This document shows, piece by piece, positions 8,376-17,508 of a stretch of 64,000 nt of DNA. This DNA comes from Streptomyces atriruber. Lineage in GTDB: Bacteria > Actinomycetota > Actinomycetes > Streptomycetales > Streptomycetaceae. A model generated the notes under the pieces. The model made no database searches. It was not told the DNA's origin and was given only the letters and a program-made list of their open reading frames with translations. The stretch covers positions 1 through 64,000 of the forward strand of contig NZ_LIPN01000031.1 of assembly GCF_001418325.1 (NCBI RefSeq), read 5' to 3'. Position 1 is the first letter of the stretch. Every line of letters starts with the position of its first letter. The position numbers and the translations under genes are program-made.

Positions 8376-8512
8376 GGTCACAATCCTGCCTCGTTAGTCC
8401 CGAGAAACGGGAACCGAGTAAAGCGTAGGTAAGTTGCATAGGTGTGGGTCCGCGATCTCCGGGGGCCTGACGGACCAACAGCGAATCAACAGCGAACTTC
8501 GAGGTGCGCACC

Positions 8513-11500
8513 TTGGCTTTCCAGATGCCGGACCGCGGCGGAGGCCCGACGGGGCCACGGATCAGAGTGGGCCGACCCTCCCGGCGGGTCCGGACCCTGC
8601 TCATGACACTGGGGGTGCTGGCCGTACTGGCCATGGCCTTCGTCATGTTCTCCGGGTTCTGGACGGACTGGCTCTGGTACCGGTCGGTCAATTACTCGTC
8701 GGTCTTCACGACGACCCTGTGGACCAAGATCGGCCTGTTCTTCGTCTTCGGCCTCCTCATGGCGGCCGCAGTCGGCGTGAACATCTGGCTGGCGCACCGG
8801 CTGCGCCCGCCGCTGAGCGCCATGTCGATGGAGCAGCAGAGCCTCGACCGGTACCGCATGGGCATCGCCCCGTACAAGAAGTGGCTGCTCATCGGGGTCA
8901 CCGCCCTGGTGGGGCTGATCGCGGGCGCATCCGCCGCGGGACAGTGGCGCACCTGGCTCCTGTGGGTCAACGGCGTGTCCTTCGGCCAGAAGGACCCGCA
9001 GTTCCACATGGACGTGTCGTTCTTCGCGTTCGACCTGCCCTGGTACCGCTTCCTGCTCGGCTTCGGCTTCGCGGCCACGGTGCTCTCCCTGGTCGCCGCC
9101 GCCCTGACGCACTACCTGTACGGCGGGCTGCGGATCACCAGCCCCGGCGCGCGCGCGACCGCCGCGGCCACCGGCCACCTCTCGGTGCTGCTCGGTGTCT
9201 TCGTGTCGCTCAAGGCCGTCGCGTACTGGCTCGACCGGTACGGCCTCGCGGTGAAGTCCAGCGACTTCAAGGCGACCGGTAACTGGACGGGCCTGCGGTA
9301 CGTCGACGCGAACGCGTACCTGCCGGCGAAGACGATCCTGTTCTGCATCGCCGTCATCTGCGCGATCCTCTTCTTCGCGACGCTCTGGCGGCGCACCTGG
9401 CAGCTGCCGGTGATCGGCTTCGGCCTGATGGTGCTCTCGGCGATCCTCATCGGCGGGCTCTACCCCGCGATCGTCCAGAAGTTCCAGGTCCAGCCGAACG
9501 AGCAGGCCAAGGAAGCCCCGTACATCGAGAAGAACATCGAGGCCACCCGCGACGCCTACGGCATCAACGGTGTGAAGCCCGAGGAGTACAAGGGCGCGGG
9601 CAAGGTCGACGAGGATCCGAAGAAGAAGCGCGAGAACGCGGACACGGCGGCCAACTACCGGCTGAACGACCCGAACATCGTCTCGCCGACCTTCCAGCAG
9701 CTGGAGCAGGAGCGCAGCTACTACCAGTTCCCGAAGACGCTGGACGTCGACCGCTACAACGGCCAGGACACCATCGTCGGCCTGCGCGAGATCGACGTGA
9801 ACAAGCTCGACAAGCGGAACTGGATCAACGACCACTTCGCCTACACGCACGGCTATGGAATGGTCGCCGCCAAGGGCACGGAGACGAAGAAGGGCTCCAA
9901 GGGAGCCCCGGCGTTCACCGAGTCCGGCCTGCCCACCAACGGCGAACTGGGTGAGTACGAGCAGCGGATCTACTACGGCGAGAAGACCAGCCAGTACTCG
10001 ATCGTGGGCGGGCCCCAGAAGGAGCTCGACTACGAGGAGAACGGCGGCGGTCAGAAGACGTACAGCTACAAGGGCGACAGCGGCGTCAACCTCTCCAACC
10101 CGATCAACCGCGCCGCGTACGCGGTGTCCTTCGGAGAGCCGCAGATCCTCTACTCCGGAGCCATCGGCGACGGGTCGCGGATCCTCTACAACCGCACCCC
10201 CAAGGAGCGCGTCGAGGCGGTCGCCCCCTGGCTGACCATCGACGGCGACGTCTATCCGACGGTGGTCGACGGCCGCATCCAGTGGGTGGTCGACGCCTAC
10301 ACGACGAGCAACGGCTATCCGTACGCCTCGCGGACGACGCTCGGCGACACCACGGCGGACTCCCTGTCGCAGGCCGACAGTCAGCGCACGGTGATCGCCC
10401 AGCAGAACCAGGTCAACTACATCCGGAACTCGGTGAAGGCGACCGTCGACGCGTACACCGGTGACGTCAAGCTCTACACCTGGGACGACAAGGACCCGGT
10501 CCTGAAGACCTGGAAGAAGGCGTTCCCGGGCACCGTGAAGGACAAGAGCGAGATCCCGCCGAAGCTGATGGACCACCTGCGCTATCCGCAGGACATGTTC
10601 AAGGTGCAGCGCGAACTGCTGACGAAGTACCACGTCACGGACCCCGGCCAGTTCTACAACGCGAGTGACGCCTGGCAGGTGCCGAACGACCCGACGAAGA
10701 AGGACGACAGTGCGGTCCCGCCGTACTACCTGTCCTTGAAGTCGCCGGGCCAGACGCAGCAACAGTTCTCGCTGACGACGACGTTCACCCCGAGCGAGCG
10801 GCCCAACCTACGGGCGTTCATGACGGTCGACGCCGATGCCAGAAGCAAGAACTACGGCAAGATGCAGCTGCTCAGAGTCCAGGGCGACGTCGACGGACCG
10901 GAGCAGGTGCAGAACAAGCTGAACTCCATGACGGAAGTCGGCAACTTCGTCCGTGACATGAAGGGCGCCGACTCCGACGTCCTCTACGGCAATCTGCTGA
11001 CCGTGCCACTGGACGACGGCTTCCTTTACGTCGAACCCGTCTACGTACAGGGACGCAAGTCGGCGTATCCCCTTCTGAAGAAGGTCGCTGTGTCGTACGG
11101 CACGGAGACCGCCTTCGCGGACACCCTCGGGGAGGGCCTCAACCAGGTCTTCAGTACGGAGGGGACCACCAAGCCACCGGGCGACCAGGACGGCGACGAG
11201 CCGACCAAGCCGCCGAAGTCGAACGACCCGACGGTGCAGGCCGCGCTCGACGACGCCCAGAAGGCGTTCGAGGACGGCGAGAAGGCCATGAAGGAAGGCG
11301 ACTGGAAGAAGTACGGCGAGGCGCAGGACCGCCTTCAGGAGGCCCTTGAGCGGGCCGAGGAGGCCTCGCAGAAGGCCGCCGCGAAGAGCGACAAGGGCGC
11401 CGACAAGAACGCCGACAAGGCCGCGGACAAGAGCGGAGACAAGGCCGCCGACAAGGACGCGGACAAGGAAGCAGGTCAGGAGGGGGACCAGACCGGCTAG
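8513..11500 (+). CDS. UPF0182 family large membrane protein
   Basis: A 995-residue member of UPF0182. The first third holds about seven membrane helices (first at about residues 27-47, last near 310-330), then a large domain of about 600 residues that should face outside the cell, and a Lys/Asp/Ala-rich tail. The soluble part carries long conserved stretches such as [19 protein letters not shown]. Function is unknown. The TTG start is preceded by GAGGTG at 6 bases and gives (M)[15 protein letters not shown]; a GTG nine bases earlier is the alternative, but it overlaps the ribosome site. The last 40 residues are a run of near repeats of DKxADK, absent from the conserved core. A tRNA gene follows. 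Confidence 0.9.
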   Translation: MAFQMPDRGGGPTGPRIRVGRPSRRVRTLLMTLGVLAVLAMAFVMFSGFWTDWLWYRSVNYSSVFTTTLWTKIGLFFVFGLLMAAAVGVNIWLAHRLRPPLSAMSMEQQSLDRYRMGIAPYKKWLLIGVTALVGLIAGASAAGQWRTWLLWVNGVSFGQKDPQFHMDVSFFAFDLPWYRFLLGFGFAATVLSLVAAALTHYLYGGLRITSPGARATAAATGHLSVLLGVFVSLKAVAYWLDRYGLAVKSSDFKATGNWTGLRYVDANAYLPAKTILFCIAVICAILFFATLWRRTWQLPVIGFGLMVLSAILIGGLYPAIVQKFQVQPNEQAKEAPYIEKNIEATRDAYGINGVKPEEYKGAGKVDEDPKKKRENADTAANYRLNDPNIVSPTFQQLEQERSYYQFPKTLDVDRYNGQDTIVGLREIDVNKLDKRNWINDHFAYTHGYGMVAAKGTETKKGSKGAPAFTESGLPTNGELGEYEQRIYYGEKTSQYSIVGGPQKELDYEENGGGQKTYSYKGDSGVNLSNPINRAAYAVSFGEPQILYSGAIGDGSRILYNRTPKERVEAVAPWLTIDGDVYPTVVDGRIQWVVDAYTTSNGYPYASRTTLGDTTADSLSQADSQRTVIAQQNQVNYIRNSVKATVDAYTGDVKLYTWDDKDPVLKTWKKAFPGTVKDKSEIPPKLMDHLRYPQDMFKVQRELLTKYHVTDPGQFYNASDAWQVPNDPTKKDDSAVPPYYLSLKSPGQTQQQFSLTTTFTPSERPNLRAFMTVDADARSKNYGKMQLLRVQGDVDGPEQVQNKLNSMTEVGNFVRDMKGADSDVLYGNLLTVPLDDGFLYVEPVYVQGRKSAYPLLKKVAVSYGTETAFADTLGEGLNQVFSTEGTTKPPGDQDGDEPTKPPKSNDPTVQAALDDAQKAFEDGEKAMKEGDWKKYGEAQDRLQEALERAEEASQKAAAKSDKGADKNADKAADKSGDKAADKDADKEAGQEGDQTG

Positions 11501-11550
11501 CGGGCGGTCAGGCAGCCACCTCGCGCCGTGGTACGGTTTGGACACAACGG

Positions 11551-11624
11551 CGCGGGGTGGAGCAGCTCGGTAGCTCGCTGGGCTCATAACCCAGAGGTCG
11601 CAGGTTCAAATCCTGTCCCCGCTA
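11551..11624 (+). tRNA. Initiator tRNA-fMet (CAT), copy 1
   Basis: A full cloverleaf of 74 bases with anticodon CAT. The anticodon stem has three G:C pairs (GGG/CCC) and position 1 is an unpaired C opposite T72, the hallmarks of bacterial initiator tRNA. The T loop is GGTTCAAATCC. The CCA end is not encoded (CTG follows). A strong hairpin lies 9 bases downstream. A second identical gene is 2.2 kb away. Confidence 0.97.
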
Positions 11625-11633
11625 CTGCAAGGT

Positions 11634-11665
11634 GAAGGCCCGGATCCTTACGGATCCGGGCCTTC
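11634..11665 (+). terminator. Terminator after tRNA-fMet copy 1
   Basis: A perfect 14-bp stem (GAAGGCCCGGATCC and its complement) with loop TTAC starts 9 bases after the tRNA. There is no T-run, as is usual for streptomycete terminators. Confidence 0.88.
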
Positions 11666-11850
11666 GTCGTGTGTATCGGTGCCTGTCGTGTGCAGGTGTC
11701 CTATGCCAAGAAATGCGAACGGTGTTCAAGCGGGGGAGAGTTGAGGGATCTGTGTTTGACTTATCTCTCTGTGGGCATGTCGACAAAACGCTGAAGTGAC
11801 CTCACTGGCTGCGGTATACCAGATGTACCCAGGTTGCAGGTGGTGCGACG

Positions 11851-13689
11851 ATGGACGTTATGGGGGACAAGGCAACTCTGTTGGAGACAGGGCGGTTTGT
11901 GCAGCCGGCCGACCGGGAGGATCCCGGTACGGCCGCCGAGGAGATGCGCCACCGGCTGGCCGCCGAGGCCGGCGACGTGGACGCGATGAGCGTTCTCGGG
12001 AGCCTTCTGCTGCGCCGCGGTGATCTCGACGGTGCCGAATCTCTGCTGCGCGCGGCGACCGCCGAGGGCGACCGCGCCGCCGCCAACAACCTCGGAGTCC
12101 TCCTGCACCAGCGCGGGTACGCCGACGAGGCGGCAGGCTGGTGGCGGGTCGCCGCCGTCGCCGGGTCCGCCGCCGCCGCGCACGCGCTCGGACGGCACCA
12201 CCGCGAGCGCGGCGACGAGCCCGCCGCCGAGTACTGGCTGCGCCAGTCCGCCGAGCAGGGCCACACCCTCGGGGCGTACGCGCTCGCCGACCTCCTGGAG
12301 CACCGCGGCGACGTCGGCGCGGAGCGCTGGCTGCGGGCCGCCGCCGAGCGCGGCCACCGCGAGGCCGCCTACCGCCTGGCACGCGCGCTGGACCGGCGCG
12401 CCACCGCGGAGCGCACCGAACGGGCCGAGCGAGCCGGGGGCCCCGTGCGCCCGGACCGCGCCGACGACGCCGTGCGGTCGCCCGCCGACGAGGCCGAGCA
12501 GTGGTACCGCCAGGCGGCCGCCCGCGGTCACCGCAGGGCCGCGCTGCACCTCGGCGCGATCCTGGAGCGGCGCGGCGAGCTGAAGGAGGCCGGTCGCTGG
12601 TACCTCAACTCCGCCAAGGACGGGGAGTCCAGGGCGGCCTGCGCCCTCGGCTTCCTGCTCCGGGACGCGGGTGACGAGGAGAGCGCCGCCGTGTGGTGGC
12701 TCAAGGCCGCCCAGGATGGCGACGGGAACGCCGCGAACGCGCTGGGCGCGCTGCACGCCGAGCGCGGCGAGACGCAGACCGCCGAGCGCTGGTACCGCGC
12801 CGCCATGGACGCGGGCGACGTGAACGGCGCGTACAACCTCGGGCTGCTCTGCGCCGAGCAGGGCCGCACCGCGCACGCCGACCAGTGGTACCGCCGCGCC
12901 GCGTACGCCGGACACCGCGAGGCGGCCAACGCGCTCGCCGTGCTGCTGCTCCAGGGCGGCGACGCGGCCGGGGCCGAGCCGTGGTTCTCCAAGGCCGCGG
13001 AGGCGGGCAGCGTCGACGCCGCGTTCAACCTGGGAATCCTCTACGCGAGCCGGGGCGACGGGGCCGCGGCCCTGCGGTGGTACGAGCGGGCGGCGGCCGC
13101 CGGGCACACCGACGCCGCGCTCCAGGTCGGCACCGCGCGGCTGCGCGAGGGCGACGACCAGGAGGCCGAGCGGCACCTGCGGTGCGCGGCGGGCGGCGGC
13201 AGCGCCGAGGCGGCGTACCGCCTCGGGACGGTGCTCGACGCGCGGCGCCCCCCGGCGGGCCCGCCGGTCCTCGGCGAGCCCGCGGCGGAGAAGACGGAGT
13301 GCGAGGAGTGGTACGAGCGGGCGGCCGAGATGGGGCACCGCCGGGCGCAGGTCCGGGTCGGCATGCTCGCCTCGGCCCGCGGCGACGTCGTCGAGGCCGC
13401 GCGGTGGTACCGCAAGGCCGCTGAGGCGGGCAGCCGCAACGGCGCGTTCAACCTCGGGCTGCTGCTTGCCCGCGAGGGCAGCGAGCCGGAGGCCGCGCTC
13501 TGGTGGACCCGGGCCGCCGACGCTGGGCACGGGCGGGCCGCGCTCCGTCTCGCCCTGCTCTACGCCCGGCGCGGGCAGCTGGCGCAGGGGCAGCGGTGGG
13601 CGTCGCGGGCGGTCGACCTCGGTCCCGCGGAGGTCGCCGAGCGGGCGGGGCGGCTGCGCGAGGCCCTGCAGCAGGAGCTCACCGCGTAG
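11851..13689 (+). CDS. Sel1/TPR-repeat protein
   Basis: A 612-residue all-helical protein built from about fifteen Sel1-like repeats of roughly 36 residues, each with the pattern A-x-x-W-[YW]-x-x-A-A-x-x-G-x-x-x-A-x-x-x-L-G. Clear copies are EQWYRQAAARGHRRAALHLG and ARWYRKAAEAGSRNGAFNLG. Such repeats form a protein-binding superhelix; no enzymatic domain, signal peptide or membrane segment is present. Two loops (about residues 180-210 and 465-480) break the repeat rhythm. It is isolated between two initiator tRNA genes on the same strand. I start it at the ATG giving MDVMGDKAT; an ATG three codons later is equally possible. Its binding partner is unknown. Confidence 0.88.
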   Translation: MDVMGDKATLLETGRFVQPADREDPGTAAEEMRHRLAAEAGDVDAMSVLGSLLLRRGDLDGAESLLRAATAEGDRAAANNLGVLLHQRGYADEAAGWWRVAAVAGSAAAAHALGRHHRERGDEPAAEYWLRQSAEQGHTLGAYALADLLEHRGDVGAERWLRAAAERGHREAAYRLARALDRRATAERTERAERAGGPVRPDRADDAVRSPADEAEQWYRQAAARGHRRAALHLGAILERRGELKEAGRWYLNSAKDGESRAACALGFLLRDAGDEESAAVWWLKAAQDGDGNAANALGALHAERGETQTAERWYRAAMDAGDVNGAYNLGLLCAEQGRTAHADQWYRRAAYAGHREAANALAVLLLQGGDAAGAEPWFSKAAEAGSVDAAFNLGILYASRGDGAAALRWYERAAAAGHTDAALQVGTARLREGDDQEAERHLRCAAGGGSAEAAYRLGTVLDARRPPAGPPVLGEPAAEKTECEEWYERAAEMGHRRAQVRVGMLASARGDVVEAARWYRKAAEAGSRNGAFNLGLLLAREGSEPEAALWWTRAADAGHGRAALRLALLYARRGQLAQGQRWASRAVDLGPAEVAERAGRLREALQQELTA

Positions 13690-13739
13690 GCGCGGGCGGA
13701 CGCCTGCCGCGCGCTGTCCGGAGCCGGTGGGGAACGGAT

Positions 13740-13768
13740 TTGCGCTGGTCGTAGCGCTGACGTAGAGT
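13740..13768 (+). promoter_or_regulatory. Probable promoter of tRNA-fMet copy 2
   Basis: TTGCGC and TAGAGT are separated by 17 bases and lie just before the second tRNA gene, a good match to housekeeping -35 and -10 elements. Confidence 0.55.
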
Positions 13769-13780
13769 TGTGTTCACCGA

Positions 13781-13854
13781 CGCGGGGTGGAGCAGCTCGG
13801 TAGCTCGCTGGGCTCATAACCCAGAGGTCGCAGGTTCAAATCCTGTCCCCGCTA
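13781..13854 (+). tRNA. Initiator tRNA-fMet (CAT), copy 2
   Basis: Identical over all 74 bases (and three further bases, CTG) to the copy at 11551, with the same initiator features: C1/T72 mismatch and GGG/CCC anticodon stem. Identity stops abruptly on both sides, so only the tRNA unit is duplicated. CCA is not encoded. Confidence 0.97.
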
Positions 13855-13860
13855 CTGACG

Positions 13861-13898
13861 GTCGAGAGCCGGAAGCCGATTGGCTTCCGGCCCTCGAC
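13861..13898. terminator. Hairpin shared by tRNA and ABC operon ends
   Basis: A 17-bp stem with one mismatch and loop GATT begins 6 bases after the second tRNA and ends directly at the stop of the minus-strand substrate-binding-protein gene, so it can end both transcripts. Confidence 0.85.
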
Positions 13899-15068
13899 TC
13901 ATTTCCGGCCCTTCGCCGTTCCGTGGCCCCCCGCTGTTCTGTGGCCCACCGCTTCCTCGTACAGCGTGCGGTTCACGGCCTTGGACTCCGGCACCTCGTC
14001 GCCCTTCGAGACGCCCGCCGCGCGGTATGCCTCCTGCAGCCGGTCCGTCGTGCCCGCGCGTATCTCCCAGTCCATGCGGAGCGACGGCGTGGACAGCAGG
14101 ACCTGTTTGTCCGTGCTGATCAGCTTGGCGAGCTCCGTCGCGAAGCCCTCGTCGGCCTTGTAGTCGCCCGCGAAGTACGTGTTCACCGTCCTGATGTACG
14201 CGCGCAGCAGTGCGACGCCCGCGTCCGGGTCCTTCTTGAGGAGGTTGGGCCCGAAGAGGAGGCCGCCGAGCGGTTCGGCCTGCGGCTGGCCGCCCAGGAA
14301 CGCGAACCGCTTGTCGCCGTCGACCTTGCGCCACACCGGATCGAGCAGCCAGGCAGAGTCGGTGCCGCCGTTCTCGAGCGCGGTGAGGACGTCCGCCGAG
14401 CCGAGCTGCTGGAACTGGATCTCGTCGAGCCCGCCGCCGTGCTTCTTCAGCGCCTTGCCCATGGGGTACGCGATGACGGACCCCTTGCCGATCATCGTGC
14501 CGAGTTTGCGGCCCGCCATGGGGACGTGGTCCGCACTCTCGCCCTTCTTCAGCCGCACCCACAGGCCGCTCTTGGAACGGGGGTCGGGGGAGAAGTTGCC
14601 GGCCGTCCACTTGATGTCGAACCCGCTGGTGATGCCGTTCATCACGGCGGCCTCCGGGGCGGCCCACTGGGCGTCGATGTCGCCCTTGGCGAGGAGGGGG
14701 AGCGCATCGGGGGTGGGCAGCACCTTCAGGGCGACGTTCAGACCCTCCTTCTTGAACTCGCCCTTCTCCACGGCCATCTGGAGGGGCGCCGCGTATTCGG
14801 CGCTCAGGGTGCCGGTCGCGATCGTGAGGTCGCGCTTCTCGGGCAGCGGCCGGGGCGCCGGGGTGTCCGGGGCGCAGCGGGCCGGTGCGCGGTCGGGGTC
14901 GAGATCGGCGGGGTCGGTCCAGCTTCCCTTGCCGCAGCCCGCCACCGGGCTGACGGCGCGGGGCTTCGCGGGTTCGGCGGGCGGTGCGTCGTCCTCCTTC
15001 GCACAGCCCGCCGTCGCGAGCAGCGAGCCCGCCACGAGCAGCGCGAGGGTGGTGGTGCGGATACGCAT
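13899..15068 (-). CDS. ABC importer substrate-binding lipoprotein (nitrate/sulfonate/NMT1 type)
   Basis: A 389-residue secreted lipoprotein that should capture a small solute for the permease and ATPase encoded upstream. The signal peptide ends in the lipobox LLATAGC (Cys22), followed by a Pro/Ala/Asp-rich linker of about 50 residues. The binding domain resembles the SsuA/TauA/NMT1 group (TLSAEYAAPLQMAVEKGEF near residue 90; LAKGDIDAQWAAPEAAV near 130). The actual ligand (sulfonate, nitrate, pyrimidine or another) cannot be decided. The ATG follows GGGAGG and lies 23 bases after the permease stop, so the three genes form an operon. It ends on the shared terminator. Confidence 0.88.
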   Translation of the reverse strand: MRIRTTTLALLVAGSLLATAGCAKEDDAPPAEPAKPRAVSPVAGCGKGSWTDPADLDPDRAPARCAPDTPAPRPLPEKRDLTIATGTLSAEYAAPLQMAVEKGEFKKEGLNVALKVLPTPDALPLLAKGDIDAQWAAPEAAVMNGITSGFDIKWTAGNFSPDPRSKSGLWVRLKKGESADHVPMAGRKLGTMIGKGSVIAYPMGKALKKHGGGLDEIQFQQLGSADVLTALENGGTDSAWLLDPVWRKVDGDKRFAFLGGQPQAEPLGGLLFGPNLLKKDPDAGVALLRAYIRTVNTYFAGDYKADEGFATELAKLISTDKQVLLSTPSLRMDWEIRAGTTDRLQEAYRAAGVSKGDEVPESKAVNRTLYEEAVGHRTAGGHGTAKGRK

Positions 15069-15091
15069 GGGGCCTCCCGGGGGCAGGTGGG

Positions 15092-16006
15092 TCACGACTG
15101 GCTCCTGCCCCGGTCGCGCGGGGCCCATGGCGTGAGGAACCGGCCCGCGATCCGCACCAGTTCGGAGAAGACGACGCCGAGCACCGCGACGCACACGATG
15201 CCGACGAACATCACGTCGTTCTGGAAGAGCGCGCGCGAGTCGAAGATGAGGTGCCCGAGGCCGTCGGCCGCCGCGATCTGCTCCGAGGCGACGATCACGA
15301 GGACCGCGACCCCCGCCGCGATCCGCGCGCCGACCAGGACGGCGGGCAGGGACGCGGGCAGCAGTACGTGGCGGAACATCTGCCAGGGCGAGGCGCCGAA
15401 GACCTGGCCTGCGTCGCGGTGCCCGGAGGGTACTGCGAGGACCGCCGCCATCGTCGAGATCCAGACGAAGAAGAAGACCGTGGCGGCGACGAGCGCGATC
15501 TGCGGGCCCTCGCCGAGGCCGAACATGTTGAGGAAGACGGGGAGGAGCGCCAGCTTCGGGACGACGTACAGGGCGTCGAGCGTGGGCTCCAGGGCGGCTC
15601 GTACGACGGAGAGCGAGCCCATCAGGAGGCCGAGCGCGTAACCGGCGACCGTGCCGATCGCGTATCCGGCGAGCACGCGCTTCAGCGTGGCCCACACGTC
15701 CGGCCAGAGCTCGCCGTCGGCGGCCCGGTGCCAGCCGTCCTCCAGGATCGTCTGCGGCGCGGGATAGACGCGGTCGTCGATCCAGCCCTGGACGGCGGCC
15801 AGTTGCCACAGCAGGATCAGGGCGACGGGCACGCCCACGGCGAGCGAAAGCTCCAGGGCGCGGCGGCGGCGATGGGTGCGGACGGGGTGCAGTTCCTGCG
15901 GGCCCGGTCTTCTGACCAGCAGGTCCTCCCGGGAGGCGTCCCCCGAGGCGTCGCGATCTCCCGAGGCGCCCCGCGGGGCGGGGCTCTTGCCGGTGGTGGT
16001 GGTCAT
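15092..16006 (-). CDS. ABC importer permease (SsuC/TauC type)
   Basis: A 304-residue inner-membrane permease with about six helices. After a hydrophilic head of about 50 residues the first helix starts at LSLAVGVPVALILLWQL, and the binding-protein-dependent transport fold ends with a helix containing FVGIVCVAVLGVVFS. The EAA-type loop that contacts the ATPase reads ASPWQMFRHVLLPASLPAVL. The ATG overlaps the ATPase stop codon as ATGA, showing translational coupling. It belongs with the ATPase upstream and the lipoprotein downstream as one importer of the nitrate/sulfonate/taurine class. Confidence 0.9.
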   Translation of the reverse strand: MTTTTGKSPAPRGASGDRDASGDASREDLLVRRPGPQELHPVRTHRRRRALELSLAVGVPVALILLWQLAAVQGWIDDRVYPAPQTILEDGWHRAADGELWPDVWATLKRVLAGYAIGTVAGYALGLLMGSLSVVRAALEPTLDALYVVPKLALLPVFLNMFGLGEGPQIALVAATVFFFVWISTMAAVLAVPSGHRDAGQVFGASPWQMFRHVLLPASLPAVLVGARIAAGVAVLVIVASEQIAAADGLGHLIFDSRALFQNDVMFVGIVCVAVLGVVFSELVRIAGRFLTPWAPRDRGRSQS

Positions 16007-16797
16007 GCCGCCGCCTCCGTGCCGACCTCGGCCCGCAGCAGCTCCCACAGTTCGCTCTTCAGCGCGGTGAACTCGGGGGCCGTCCGGACCTGCCCGCTGC
16101 GGGGCCGCGGGAACGGCGGGCGGCGCTCGGCTATGAAGCGGCCGGGCCTGGCGGACATCACCAGGACGCGGTCGCCCAGGACGATCGCCTCTTCGAGGCT
16201 GTGCGTGATGAACAGGGTGGTGGTCCGGGTGGTCTGGGTGAGGGTGAGGAGCTCATCCTGGAGGATGGTGCGGAGCTGGGCGTCGAGGGCCGCGAAGGGC
16301 TCATCCATCAGGAGGATCTCGGGCTCCACCGCCAAGGCGCGGGCGATCGCGACGCGCTGGCGCATGCCGCCGGAGAGGGCGGCGGGGTAGGCCCCGGCGA
16401 ACTCCGCGAGGCCCATGCGGGTCAGCCAGTCCTTGGCCCGGGCGTCGGCCTCCTTGCGGGGGACGCGCTGGATGTCCAGGCCGAACCGCACGTTGGCCTG
16501 CACGGTCTTCCAGTCGTAGATGCCGTAGTCCTGGAAGATCATCGCGACCGGCCGCCGGGCGGCCGTGCGGATGCTCAGCTCGCCGGAGCTGGGGCGCAGC
16601 AGGCCCGCGGCGATGCGCAGCAGGGTCGACTTTCCGCAGCCCGAGGGGCCGACGACGCAGGTGAACTCGCCGGGGGCGATGTCCAGGTCGACGGGGCCGA
16701 GGGCGTGCACGGCTGCCGAGGCCCGGCCGAAGGTTCTGGTCACTGCGCGGGCACGGAGTTTGGGGTGGGGCGGGTTCGGCGGGTGCGGATCTTCCAC
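16003..16797 (-). CDS. ABC importer ATPase (SsuB/TauB type)
   Basis: A 264-residue ATPase that energises the adjacent permease. Walker A is GPSGCGKST near residue 55, the Q-loop is IFQDYGIYDW, the signature is LSGGMRQRVAIARAL near 145, Walker B is ILLMDEPFAALD and the switch His is in FITHSLEEA. The sequence pattern is that of nitrate/sulfonate/taurine transporters. The GTG start has AAGGAGAA four bases ahead. It is first in a three-gene operon and is separated from the Fur-family gene by a strong terminator. No sulfur- or nitrogen-related regulator binding site is evident upstream. Confidence 0.9.
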   Translation of the reverse strand: MEDPHPPNPPHPKLRARAVTRTFGRASAAVHALGPVDLDIAPGEFTCVVGPSGCGKSTLLRIAAGLLRPSSGELSIRTAARRPVAMIFQDYGIYDWKTVQANVRFGLDIQRVPRKEADARAKDWLTRMGLAEFAGAYPAALSGGMRQRVAIARALAVEPEILLMDEPFAALDAQLRTILQDELLTLTQTTRTTTLFITHSLEEAIVLGDRVLVMSARPGRFIAERRPPFPRPRSGQVRTAPEFTALKSELWELLRAEVGTEAAA

Positions 16798-16888
16798 GGC
16801 TTCTCCTTGCGGAGGGCAGGCGGATGTCGGGCGCAGCAGAGAATATGACGGGCCGTCAGATCATGGAAGAGGTGTGCCGCCGCTCGCG

Positions 16889-16934
16889 GCATGAAGGGGC
16901 CCGGCACCGTTCTCGGTGCCGGGCCCCTTCATGC
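16889..16934 (-). terminator. Terminator of the Fur-family gene
   Basis: A perfect 21-bp stem (from GCATGAAGGGGCCCGGCACC) with a TTCT loop lies 33 bases after the stop of the minus-strand Fur-family gene. It is one of the strongest hairpins of the window. Confidence 0.9.
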
Positions 16935-16966
16935 CGTACGGAAGTGATCGCGGTACGGAAAAGCGC

Positions 16967-17383
16967 TTACGCGGCCGCGCAGTTCGGGCATACGCCCCGG
17001 TACGTGACCTCGACGCCCTCGACCGTGAAGCCGAAGCGCTCCGAGTCGGGGAGGCTCGCCAGCGGGTTGCCGGTCGGGTGCACGTCGCGGATCGCGCCGC
17101 AGCGGGCGCAGACCAGGTGCTGGTGGGGGCGGTGCGCGTTCGGGTCGTACCGCTTGGCGCGGCGGTCGGTCGAGACTTCGAGGATCTCGCCGAGGGTCAC
17201 CAGCTCGCCCAGGGTGTTGTAGACGGTCGCCCGGGAGATCTCGGGCAGCTTGTCCGCGGCGCGGGCGTGCACCTCGTCCGCCGTGAGGTGGACGTGGTCC
17301 CCGTCGAGGACCTCGGCCACGACTCGCCGCTGCGCCGTCATGCGCCAGCCACGTCCGCGCAGTCGTTCCAACAGGTCACTCAT
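16967..17383 (-). CDS. Fur-family repressor (PerR/CatR-like)
   Basis: A 138-residue Fur-superfamily regulator divergent from a catalase gene, the arrangement of peroxide-sensing CatR/PerR proteins. The winged helix includes EISRATVYNTLGELV (about 48-62). Structural zinc is bound by two CxxC pairs (Cys92/Cys95 and Cys132/Cys135), and the regulatory metal site lies around His84, His87 and His89. In the peroxide sensors, iron-catalysed histidine oxidation releases DNA; here that role is inferred from the neighbouring catalase. The ATG start is followed by MSDLLERLRGRGWRMT. The 125-base divergent spacer holds GACTT/AAGTC palindromes that could be its operator and allow autoregulation. Confidence 0.88.
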   Translation of the reverse strand: MSDLLERLRGRGWRMTAQRRVVAEVLDGDHVHLTADEVHARAADKLPEISRATVYNTLGELVTLGEILEVSTDRRAKRYDPNAHRPHQHLVCARCGAIRDVHPTGNPLASLPDSERFGFTVEGVEVTYRGVCPNCAAA

Positions 17384-17444
17384 ATAAGCCAGCCTAACAG
17401 GCGGGGGACCTAAGTCCCGAACGGGTGTGACTTTGGATGCTCAC

Positions 17445-17472
17445 TTGACTTAGACAAAGTCCATCGTAGGAT
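17445..17472 (+). promoter_or_regulatory. Catalase promoter with overlapping palindromic operator
   Basis: TTGACT (17445-17450) and TAGGAT (17467-17472), spaced by 16 bases, form a good housekeeping promoter 37 bases before the catalase start. The palindrome GACTT-AGACA-AAGTC (17447-17461) overlaps the -35 element, a position suited to repression by the divergent Fur-family protein. A related GACTTAGG is found on the opposite strand at about 17409-17416. Confidence 0.6.
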
Positions 17473-17508
17473 CGAGTACGGCAAACGCCAAGGACAGGAC
17501 TTGCAGGT

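Noticed and set aside
8486-10762. Long open frame opposite the UPF0182 gene
   Set aside because: Val/Leu/Arg/His-rich shadow of a real gene with strong codon bias; no family, no ribosome site.
11551-13854. tRNA-flanked segment as an integrated mobile element
   Set aside because: There is no integrase or relaxase, the enclosed gene has host-like codon use, and the flanking repeats are full tRNA genes rather than short att sites.
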